Below are positions 9,862 through 17,973 of a DNA stretch of 64,000 nt, piece by piece (the first letter of the stretch is position 1; each line of letters begins with the position of its first letter). A program made the translations under genes and the position numbers. Under the pieces are notes generated by a model. It saw only the letters and a list, made by a program, of their open reading frames with translations. It searched no databases and was not told where the DNA came from. The stretch comes from JALSNL01 sp036479585 (lineage in GTDB: Bacteria; Bacteroidota; Ignavibacteria; Ignavibacteriales; Melioribacteraceae), in contig OZ245062.1 in the NCBI GenBank assembly GCA_965224785.1, positions 2,170,001-2,234,000 on the forward strand, in the 5' to 3' direction.

Positions 9862-12800
9862 TCAATTACCTGTTAAATTTTCTTTGGTTAATTCTCTCTT
9901 CTCAAATTTTGGACCCTTCCAAGACACTATTAACTCCTGTCCACCACCTTGTTGGAAATATCTTACTTCAATTTTATGAGTACCTTTGTCCAAATTTATT
10001 TTTCCATATTTTTCTTGATAACCGTGTCCACCATCGTTATCAATAAGTAGTTTATCGCCAATATAAAGTTTACTTCCATCATTAGATCCACAATAGAATG
10101 TATATTCTCCATCAACAGCAATATTGATTGAGCCTAATAGTAGCAAGGCATAATGGCTTGGGACATTTTCTATATCATCCAATCTAAATTGATCCATAAT
10201 TACAATTTCATCTGCTGTAAGATTTAAATAATTTGGAGTACTTTCAAATTTCCCTTTATAGAATCTGTACTCTACACCTCTCCCAAGTTTTACTTTTTCA
10301 TATTTTGAACTAATAGTTTCACTAGGTTTATGATTTTTTTTGAACGCTCTAACTTTAATTGTTGCTGTTTTTATTATATTTAAACTTTTATTATAAAGGA
10401 GTGAAGTCAATGTTGGTTCACTTCCATCCAAGGTGTAGTGAAGTTTAGCATTTTGTGTAGCTGATGTTAACTCAATAGTAATAGCATTAGAAAAATATCT
10501 GTTCATTTTAGAAATTACTGGTTCTAGCACCTGCAATTGTTTTACCTTAGCATAGGATGTACTACTTTTTTCTTTTTCGATAAAAGATTTTGCTTTAATT
10601 GTTGCAGATGATATTTGCTCAAATGGCTCGATATATTTAGTAGATTTTTTGGTGGGTTCTGAACCATCTGTTGTGTAATAAATCTCAGCTTTTGAAATAA
10701 CTGTTTTCATAGTAACTAAACCATATTTATCTCTTGTTACTAAAGTAGAAGATGGTACAACCATTGCCTGAACATTTCTTGCAAATTCTCCAGGTTCACC
10801 CAACTCAGAATTGTACGGACTTAACACATAACTAAAAGAGGTGGGGATTTTATGTATATCATTCTTCTCCATTAGCGTTGTACCACCTACTACCTCTCCA
10901 ACTCCCCGCTCAAAAGCTGCAATAGTTAAATAAACTTCATCATCCTTTTTTAATTCAATTGTGTGTTTTGCAATTTCTAAATTCTGTTGACTATAATGTA
11001 AAGCGTTTAGAGTAAAAGGTTTTGTGCGGTGCGAGATCATAATCCCTTCACTTTTATTATTTGCAAGAAGTACCCAACGAACATCTTGCTTACTACCATT
11101 TGACTGAGGATCAATATAAGGGACATACTGCTCTCTAACCGTACTTGAATATAAACTAACAGCAGCAGCTGACTTACGATCAAAATAATTTTCAAATGGT
11201 CCTCGCCCAAACCATTTTATATTTTCATAATCAGAATTTAATATGAATGATATTCCAATTTGAGGAGGAGGAGGTAATTTTCCATAAGGAAAAAATTGAT
11301 TGTCAGCATAGACAATTCCAGACCCAATTATGGTATATGTACACTTATGAATAAAACCACTTCCATTATTCATTTTATGATTTATTTGAACAGTAACTAA
11401 AACTTTGGATTCTTTTACTTTTTCCAAATTAAAAGAAATTAAATGAGGAGTTGATTTATCTAATCCAGATTTTTTCCAATCTAATCCTAAAGACCTAGTA
11501 TCGTGACCAGTGGGTGCTCGATAAACATTTAGAACTGGACCTCCAGGAACTTCACTTTTATTTGAAATGAATTCATTATCTCTAAACTTTAACGATTGGA
11601 TAGTACCGCTGGACTTACTGAATAATATTTCAAATTCTTCACTACTGATTTTCACTTCATTCATATTTTCAACTGTTTGCAATGGTGTTCGGCTAATTAC
11701 TTCTTTTATTACTTGCAGTGAATTACTTTTAAATGGAATCTTAAATTGATCCCAAGCAACTTCAAGTCCGGCATTTGCCCATAGAGTATTTTCTGATTCT
11801 GAGAAACTTACTTTTAACCAATATTCAGCAGATGGTTTAATTTTCACTTCTTGAAAAGGGATTGTGATTACCTTGCTTTCAAGTGGATTGATATTGAGTT
11901 TTTTAATTTTGCCATTTTGTATTATTACTCCATCTTCAGTAAGCTCCCACTTTACATTAAATTTTTTGAGGTTTGTAAAACCAAACTTATTTCTAATTTT
12001 CACCTTTCCCTTTAACAAATCCACTGCTTCTACGGATATATTTTGATAAACCTTTTTTACTTCCCACAGCTCAGGTAAAACTGTTCTGTCAGGTAAAACT
12101 AATCCATTCAAACCAGTGAAATTTCCAACATGTTGAGTTCCTTTGGGAGCAAAATCATTTCCATAAGCAAAATACTCTGTCCCATTTTTATCAGTCTTGT
12201 ATAACCCCATACCAGCCCAATCCCAAATGCAGCCTCCAAAGAATCTTGGATCACTTTCAATTACATCCCAATATTCTTGAATGCCACCACTTGCATTACC
12301 CAACGAGTGGAGATATTCACAAAGGAAATATGGTTTCGGATTATTGCCATCTATATATTCCTTCATATCATTAATTGATGGATACATTCTACTATAAACA
12401 TCGGCAGCCTCATTATATCCTTCGTAATGTACAGGGCGTGAAGGATCTGTTTGATGTGTATAATCTCTCATAGCAAAAAAGTTATCTCCCATCCCAGCTT
12501 CATTACCGAGAGACCACATAATTATAGACGGATGATTTTTATTCAACTGAATCATATTTTTCATCCTATCTACAGCTGCTGCCGTCCACTTGGGATCGCT
12601 ACTAGGCAATAGACCATTTGCTCCGTGAGATTCGAGATTAGCTTCGTCAATGAGGTAAATTCCATATTCATCACATAGCTTATACCAGAATGGATCATTT
12701 GGATAGTGGGAATTTCGCACAGTATTAATATTGAACTGCTTCATCAACTTAACATCTTCTATCATTGCTTCACGTGGAATATATTGCCCAAATCTCGGAT

Positions 12801-13941
12801 GCATTTCGTGTCGGTTCGTTCCTTTTAAATAAACAGGAACTCCGTTAACTAAAAATCTTGAATTTATTATTTCAATTTTACGAAAACCAATTTTTGTCTC
12901 CACAGTTTCAATTACTTTACCGCTTTCATTTTTTAGGATTAAAATAACTTGATAAAGATTTGGTGTTTCCGCAGTCCACTTTTTTGGATTTATTATTAAT
13001 TGCTCAAGACTAATAATACTTTTGCCATTAACACCAATATTAGTATTCAAGTCTTTTGTTTTTTCACCAATTTGATTTTTGGAATTATCAAGTAGCATAA
13101 ATTCTACAGAATAATCCTCAAAATTTTCATCTGAATAATTTTTCAATTCAATATCAATTGTTAATTGAGCGTCTCTATAATTTTCATCCAAATCAGTTTT
13201 TACAAAATAATCTCTGATGTGAATTTTTGGAGTAGAGAACAAATATACATCTCTAAAAATTCCGCTCAACCTCCACATACCTTGGCACTCCATATAGCTG
13301 CCATCTGACCACCGATAAACTTCAACTGCTAAAATATTTTTCCCATCTTTCAAATATGGAGTTATGTTAAACTCAGCAGGAGTCATACTATCTTGGCTGT
13401 ACCCAACTTTTTTACCATTAACCCAAATATAAAATGCAGATTTAACTCCACCAAAATGGATGAACATTTCTCTTCCATCCCAATTATCTGGAATTGTAAA
13501 TTTTCTTATATAAGATCCTACTGGATTATTTTTATGAGGGATAAAAGGTGGATTGACAATTTCAAAACCATATTCTGTATTTAAACTAAATGGTACTCCG
13601 TAACCTTCCATTTGCCAATTACTTGGAACAGTAATTTCATTCCAACTAGTAGCATTATATTTTAGTTCATAAAAATCTAATGGACGATCACCTGGTTTTT
13701 CAACCCAATTGAATTTCCACTTTCCGTTAAGCGATTTATAGAATGGTGAATTTTCCCAATCAGTTTTTTTTGCTTCTTCAATAGTTGCAAATGGAATAGC
13801 TGTATTGTGAGCTTCCTCTTTATTAATTCTAAATATTTCGGAGTTCTCCCAATCATTTCCTGAGTCTTGTCCATATAAGTAAAAATTTGAACAGACCGTT
13901 TTGAGAATCAATATTGAAATAAACAATAGTCTTAATTTCAT
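9862..13941 (-). CDS. Paralogous large GH2 beta-galactosidase-like enzyme with chitobiase-like repeats and PA14 domain
   Basis: This is a tandem paralogue of the next gene downstream, with the same domain order and very similar sequence throughout. I place the start at the ATG at 13941, which gives MKLRLLFISI and a normal signal peptide ending LYGQ. An in-frame ATG at 13983 would add 14 residues and bury the signal. The GH2 catalytic motifs are intact (SLGNEAG and LCEYLHSLGN). After the barrel the loop reads WDWAGMGLY where the paralogue has WDWVDQGLY, and Trp-Cys-Asp becomes Trp-Ser-Asp near residue 212, so substrate range may differ. Two chitobiase-like repeats and a PA14 domain close the protein. 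It is 30 bp from its paralogue and probably cotranscribed. A linkage difference between the two enzymes is inference. Confidence 0.9.
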   Translation of the reverse strand: MKLRLLFISILILKTVCSNFYLYGQDSGNDWENSEIFRINKEEAHNTAIPFATIEEAKKTDWENSPFYKSLNGKWKFNWVEKPGDRPLDFYELKYNATSWNEITVPSNWQMEGYGVPFSLNTEYGFEIVNPPFIPHKNNPVGSYIRKFTIPDNWDGREMFIHFGGVKSAFYIWVNGKKVGYSQDSMTPAEFNITPYLKDGKNILAVEVYRWSDGSYMECQGMWRLSGIFRDVYLFSTPKIHIRDYFVKTDLDENYRDAQLTIDIELKNYSDENFEDYSVEFMLLDNSKNQIGEKTKDLNTNIGVNGKSIISLEQLIINPKKWTAETPNLYQVILILKNESGKVIETVETKIGFRKIEIINSRFLVNGVPVYLKGTNRHEMHPRFGQYIPREAMIEDVKLMKQFNINTVRNSHYPNDPFWYKLCDEYGIYLIDEANLESHGANGLLPSSDPKWTAAAVDRMKNMIQLNKNHPSIIMWSLGNEAGMGDNFFAMRDYTHQTDPSRPVHYEGYNEAADVYSRMYPSINDMKEYIDGNNPKPYFLCEYLHSLGNASGGIQEYWDVIESDPRFFGGCIWDWAGMGLYKTDKNGTEYFAYGNDFAPKGTQHVGNFTGLNGLVLPDRTVLPELWEVKKVYQNISVEAVDLLKGKVKIRNKFGFTNLKKFNVKWELTEDGVIIQNGKIKKLNINPLESKVITIPFQEVKIKPSAEYWLKVSFSESENTLWANAGLEVAWDQFKIPFKSNSLQVIKEVISRTPLQTVENMNEVKISSEEFEILFSKSSGTIQSLKFRDNEFISNKSEVPGGPVLNVYRAPTGHDTRSLGLDWKKSGLDKSTPHLISFNLEKVKESKVLVTVQINHKMNNGSGFIHKCTYTIIGSGIVYADNQFFPYGKLPPPPQIGISFILNSDYENIKWFGRGPFENYFDRKSAAAVSLYSSTVREQYVPYIDPQSNGSKQDVRWVLLANNKSEGIMISHRTKPFTLNALHYSQQNLEIAKHTIELKKDDEVYLTIAAFERGVGEVVGGTTLMEKNDIHKIPTSFSYVLSPYNSELGEPGEFARNVQAMVVPSSTLVTRDKYGLVTMKTVISKAEIYYTTDGSEPTKKSTKYIEPFEQISSATIKAKSFIEKEKSSTSYAKVKQLQVLEPVISKMNRYFSNAITIELTSATQNAKLHYTLDGSEPTLTSLLYNKSLNIIKTATIKVRAFKKNHKPSETISSKYEKVKLGRGVEYRFYKGKFESTPNYLNLTADEIVIMDQFRLDDIENVPSHYALLLLGSINIAVDGEYTFYCGSNDGSKLYIGDKLLIDNDGGHGYQEKYGKINLDKGTHKIEVRYFQQGGGQELIVSWKGPKFEKRELTKENLTGN

Positions 13942-14041
13942 TCTAGTATTTTTATATGTTCTTGTTAATAGTGTTTCTGCCAAATAACTATATAAGTATC
14001 TACTAATGAGAATAAAAATAACAACATTTTTCTCTCATAGA

Positions 14042-14115
14042 TGTCATTTCCGAACGTGTAAATCGGAAATCCATTGTTTGTGTCGCCTGGATTCCCAATC
14101 AAGTTGGGAATGACA
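14042..14115. repeat. REP-like palindromic element with terminal inverted repeats
   Basis: The ends are inverted repeats: TGTCATTTCCGAAC at the left, and TGTCATTCCCAAC when the right end is read on the minus strand. Two hairpins lie inside, TTTCCGA...TCGGAAA on the left and ATTCCCAA-tcaag-TTGGGAAT on the right. The element sits in the 206-bp gap upstream of the GH2 paralogue pair. Its form is that of short dispersed palindromic units (REP/MITE-like) common in Bacteroidota-type genomes; whether it is repeated elsewhere in this genome cannot be seen from here. Both hairpins could also end or protect transcripts. Confidence 0.6.
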
Positions 14116-14147
14116 AAAACATCCTATTTTCACAGAAGTTCTAATAG

Positions 14148-15542
14148 TTATAACCTCTTTGCTCTTGGCTCCATTGAGGTTAGTTCTGCAATCTTAATTG
14201 GACTGCCAGACTCAATACTCTTTCTAGCTGCAACTCCTATTAGTATTGACATCACTCCATCCCTAAGCCCAGCAGCTCTTTCGTAAGGATCAATTTTATT
14301 TTGATCCTTAAATATTTTATTTTGTAATCTGCTATCACCACCGCCGTGTCCGCCTCTTGCAATTGGTACTTTTACAGTTTCAAAATCTTTCCAAAGTTTA
14401 TGTAGAATTATTGGTTCAAACTCAATTTCATCTTTTCCAGTCTCTTCCATTTCTTTAGTATGCATTTCTGCTTGATCAATTGAGACATTCTTTTGATATG
14501 GGATATCAAGCCACGCATCTATTCTACCCTTCGTTCCGTTCAATCCTACACGCCAACCTTCGTACGGTGAATATGTAGTTAACGAGTAATTTAAGGTTAC
14601 ATTATTTTTATATTTTACCTGAGCCGACATTTTATCATAAATATTTATTTCATCTCTAAACAAACAATTATCACGAATGTAGCCGTCATGTTTTTCGTTA
14701 TTTACATATAAATCCATGTCACGCTTACTTTTTGTTATATCCCAATGAAATTCACATTTAGTTTTATGAGGACAAGTCCTACAATTGTCTCCTCGGAAAG
14801 GTCCGTTCTCTCCGTAATATTCTAAATCGCCATAAGCAAAAACTTCTTCCGGATCAGAATCTATCCACCAGTTCAACAAATCAAAATGATGTGTAGCTTT
14901 GTGTACCCAAAGTGTTCCACCCTCTTCTCGCAATCCGTGCCATCTTCTAAAATATGAAGCTCCGTGATAAGTATTTAAGTACCAATGAAAATCAACTGAT
15001 CTTAATTCACCAATTGAATTTTGTTGCAATAGCTCCTTCACCTTTGTTGCATAAGGACTCCAGCGATAATTAAAACCCACAATAAGTTTTTTACGTGAAC
15101 GTCTTTCAGCATCAATAATAGCTTGTGCTTTATCTTCATCAGTAGTAAGAGGTTTTTCAGTTAACACATCGCAACCCATATCAAGACCTTTAACAATAAA
15201 TTCATGATGTGTTGAATCCTTTGTTGTAACAATTACAAGATCAGGTTTTGTTTCTCTTATCATTTTTTCAAAGTCTGTGAAGGTTGGGCAGGAAACCCCA
15301 ATATATTTTTTACCATATTCAAGTCTGCCAATGTTGATATCACACAAACCAACAAACTCTAAAATATCAGAATAATTTTCTCGTAATCTTTTACCCCAGA
15401 AGCTCGTTCCCCTTACTCCAGTACCGACTAAAACTACTTTTAACTTTTTATCTGAACCAAAAGCAAACGTGTTCAATGGAAGTGCTGCACTAGCTGCAAG
15501 CATACTAATGGAAGTTAAGAATTGTCGTCTTGATTGTTGCAT
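14148..15542 (-). CDS. Tat-exported Gfo/Idh/MocA-family oxidoreductase with a cysteine cluster
   Basis: The 464-residue protein begins MQQSRRQFLTSISML, a twin-arginine signal. The Rossmann motif is KVVLVGTGVRG (about 35-45), the dinucleotide/active-site motif is TEKP (Glu129-Lys130), and HKATHHFDLLNW (about 214-225) holds the expected catalytic histidine. Unusual for the family is a set of cysteines at 254, 257, 263 and 293 (CRTCPHKTKC ... DNCLF), which could bind zinc or an iron-sulfur cluster. It probably oxidises, reduces or epimerises a sugar or glycoside with a tightly bound NAD(P). It lies 43 bp from the esterase gene on the same strand. The substrate is unknown. Confidence 0.85.
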   Translation of the reverse strand: MQQSRRQFLTSISMLAASAALPLNTFAFGSDKKLKVVLVGTGVRGTSFWGKRLRENYSDILEFVGLCDINIGRLEYGKKYIGVSCPTFTDFEKMIRETKPDLVIVTTKDSTHHEFIVKGLDMGCDVLTEKPLTTDEDKAQAIIDAERRSRKKLIVGFNYRWSPYATKVKELLQQNSIGELRSVDFHWYLNTYHGASYFRRWHGLREEGGTLWVHKATHHFDLLNWWIDSDPEEVFAYGDLEYYGENGPFRGDNCRTCPHKTKCEFHWDITKSKRDMDLYVNNEKHDGYIRDNCLFRDEINIYDKMSAQVKYKNNVTLNYSLTTYSPYEGWRVGLNGTKGRIDAWLDIPYQKNVSIDQAEMHTKEMEETGKDEIEFEPIILHKLWKDFETVKVPIARGGHGGGDSRLQNKIFKDQNKIDPYERAAGLRDGVMSILIGVAARKSIESGSPIKIAELTSMEPRAKRL

Positions 15543-15585
15543 GATTTAATCTCCTATTTATCTATTTTATATGATGTTTATAATT

Positions 15586-16740
15586 TTATTTCAAATTTAA
15601 ATATTTTATTATTTGCTCATCTCCAATAATTGCATTACTTGGTCTTGGGTTTTCTTCTGTGAAGACTTTCAAATCTTCTTGCGGAAGTATTGTAACAAAG
15701 TCTTCCTTTATTCCATTGTCATAAGGAACTTTACTAACTTTTAGTTTAAGATGATAAGCTAAAAACATATAAGCGGCAGAACGTTTCGAATATCCATAGT
15801 CATGTTTTTCAGCAGGCAAGTGTACGTTTTCAACTTTGTGTTCTGCATTATAAAGTGCATATACTTTTTGAATGTAAGGATATTCAACTCTTGGTGTATT
15901 CCTCGTCCAATCTAATCCATTTGAAATTAATAAAAGTGGTCTTGGAGCAGTAAGGGCAGCTAGTTCAACATTATTTGTTTGATGTTTTTCACTCTTGTGA
16001 ATTGGCATGCCACTTTCACAAACACAACCTCCAAAAAAATGTGCTGAAACCTGAACAACTGGAGCTGAAACTTTTATTCTGTTATCAATTGCAGTCAAAA
16101 CAAATGTTTGAGTTCCTCCACCAGAACCTCCAGTCATGCCTATTCTATTTGAGTCAACATTAGGTCTTGATAATAAATATTCAAGTACCCTTCTGCTATT
16201 CCAAGTTTGGAGCAATAAAGCTATTGGCATTCTATGGGTTACTTGGTTGGACTCGGCATAACCAATCATATCATAGGCAAAAACAATTGCTCCCATTCTT
16301 GCTAAAGTAGCACAACGATATTGTACATCTTTTTTTAATCGTTTATCAGCCAGGTGTCCATGTGGAGAAAGGATTGCGGCATTTTTTTCTTTGAGTTTAA
16401 TAGGTTTGTAAATATTACCAGTTATGTAAAAACCAGGAAAACTTTCGATGGCAACATTTTCAATTGTGTAGCCATCCATAACTTTTGCTTCTCTTATTAT
16501 TGGATTAAAATTACCTTTAATGTTTGGCATTTGATCCAATTTCATTCCGGTAATTATTCCATTTTTTATAGTAGTGGCTCGCTCTTCCCAAGACGTAAGG
16601 TCGCTCCATTCTTTGGCAAACTCTTTCATCATTAAGTTCGCTTCGTCTTCAGTCCAATGTTTACCCATACACAACATTGCATCTTGAGAATAAGCTACTG
16701 AACTCAGGCATATAAAGATTAGAACTATTGCTTTTTTCAT
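15586..16740 (-). CDS. Secreted alpha/beta hydrolase, acetylxylan-esterase-like
   Basis: The 384-residue protein has a signal peptide ending SVAYSQ. The fold is alpha/beta hydrolase: nucleophile Ser206 in GGSGGG, likely acid Asp277 in NGLDWT, likely His313 in EKHDYG, and SPHGHL for the oxyanion hole. PGFYITGNIYKP and APRPLLLISNG are phrases typical of the acetylxylan-esterase-like group found in polysaccharide-degrading bacteria. It probably removes acetyl or other acyl groups from a glycan before the glycosidases in this block act. It lies between a Tat-exported oxidoreductase gene and, after a 228-bp gap with a palindromic element, an aldo/keto reductase gene. Confidence 0.8.
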   Translation of the reverse strand: MKKAIVLIFICLSSVAYSQDAMLCMGKHWTEDEANLMMKEFAKEWSDLTSWEERATTIKNGIITGMKLDQMPNIKGNFNPIIREAKVMDGYTIENVAIESFPGFYITGNIYKPIKLKEKNAAILSPHGHLADKRLKKDVQYRCATLARMGAIVFAYDMIGYAESNQVTHRMPIALLLQTWNSRRVLEYLLSRPNVDSNRIGMTGGSGGGTQTFVLTAIDNRIKVSAPVVQVSAHFFGGCVCESGMPIHKSEKHQTNNVELAALTAPRPLLLISNGLDWTRNTPRVEYPYIQKVYALYNAEHKVENVHLPAEKHDYGYSKRSAAYMFLAYHLKLKVSKVPYDNGIKEDFVTILPQEDLKVFTEENPRPSNAIIGDEQIIKYLNLK

Positions 16741-16817
16741 AATATATGTTTCTCCATTTTTTAATAGAATTAGAATAAATATATACTAGAAACAAAGTGG
16801 TTCTCGGATTTTGTAAG

Positions 16818-16920
16818 ATTGTCATCTCGAACATATTTTTTGTGAGAGATCTCATAACGTAAATATAGTAAGGAGATATCTCAATCGCTTAAAAGACAAG
16901 CTCATTTCGATATGACAAAA
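16818..16920. repeat. REP/MITE-like palindromic element
   Basis: The left end reads TTGTCATCTCGAA and the right end, on the minus strand, TTGTCATATCGAA, one mismatch over 13 bases. Inside are GAGAGATCTC and GGAGATATCTC, which can pair to extend the stem. It occupies most of the 228-bp gap between the aldo/keto reductase and esterase genes. The TTGTCATxTCGA end resembles the start of the element at 14042 (TGTCATTTCCGA), so the two may be related families. No open reading frame of note lies in it. Confidence 0.55.
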
Positions 16921-16968
16921 TTTTGGATTTTTGTTCCGAATACCAATTCGAGTTTAGTATATTTTACT

Positions 16969-17943
16969 CTAAGGAACAGCTCCATTTCTTGCCATTGTAA
17001 ATAATGTGTACCATTCTTCCCTACTTAATTCTATTATATCTGCAAGACATGATTTTTTAATCCTCTCAACATTTGTTGTTCCAATTACTGGTTGAATTCC
17101 AACCGGATGCTTCAACAACCAAGCAAGTGCAATTGCTTCTTTTGAAGTTCCTTTCTCATTTGCATAAACTGAAATTTGCTCTGCAAGTTCTTTTACATTT
17201 TCATCTGCATCTGATTTTGGATTAAATATTTTGCCAAGTGAAACTGGAGACCAAGCCTGTACTTGAATATTATTAATTCTGCAATAATCAAGAATACCAG
17301 TCGCAGCAGCATACTTGCCACTTGTTTGATTTGCAAGAATGCCATCGTCAACTACATGATTATGTAACAAACTTATTTCAATTTGATTTACAACCAAAGG
17401 CTGATCCAAACTATTTTGTAGAAGTGATATTTGTCCAGCATTAAAATTACTAACGCCAAAATATCTTACCTTTCCCATCCTATGAACTTCATCAAATGCT
17501 TTTGCAACCTCTTCCGGTTCCATTAACGGATCGGGTCTGTGTAAAAGTAGAATGTTTAATTGTTCAATACCCAAACGGTTAAGTGAACCATCAACTGAAT
17601 TTATTATATGCTCATAACTAAAGTCATATCTTCCTGGTGAATTAGGTTTTGGATCTCCTTTAAATCTAACTCCACACTTAGATTGGATAATCATTTTATC
17701 ACGTATCCCTTTGTTCATCTTTAGAACTTCTCCAAAAACTTTTTCAGATTTTCCCTTTGCATAAATATCAGCATGGTCAAAAAAGTTAATTCCACTTTCA
17801 AGTGCAGTAATAACAGACTTGGTAGTATTTGAGATTACATCTTTGCTCAAAGGAGCATCATCCCAAGAACCACCAATCCCCATACAACCATAAGCTATTT
17901 TTGAAATTTCTAAATCTGTATTTGGTATTAAATATTTTTTCAT
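16969..17943 (-). CDS. Aldo/keto reductase
   Basis: This 324-residue cytoplasmic protein has the catalytic tetrad of the aldo/keto reductase barrel: Asp56 in FFDHADIY, Tyr61, Lys89 in IQSKCG and His135 in LLLHRPDP. The NADPH site shows GVSNFNAGQI and QPVIGTTNVERI. The sequence is close to the YdhF-like oxidoreductase branch. There is no signal peptide, so it probably reduces or oxidises a sugar or sugar-derived aldehyde imported from the breakdown block. It is followed 30 bp upstream by the propeller protein gene on the same strand. A plausible partner is the HpcH/HpaI aldolase, whose aldehyde product it could reduce; this is inference. Confidence 0.85.
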   Translation of the reverse strand: MKKYLIPNTDLEISKIAYGCMGIGGSWDDAPLSKDVISNTTKSVITALESGINFFDHADIYAKGKSEKVFGEVLKMNKGIRDKMIIQSKCGVRFKGDPKPNSPGRYDFSYEHIINSVDGSLNRLGIEQLNILLLHRPDPLMEPEEVAKAFDEVHRMGKVRYFGVSNFNAGQISLLQNSLDQPLVVNQIEISLLHNHVVDDGILANQTSGKYAAATGILDYCRINNIQVQAWSPVSLGKIFNPKSDADENVKELAEQISVYANEKGTSKEAIALAWLLKHPVGIQPVIGTTNVERIKKSCLADIIELSREEWYTLFTMARNGAVP

Positions 17944-17973
17944 ATTATTTATTTATTATTTTTTAGAAATATT

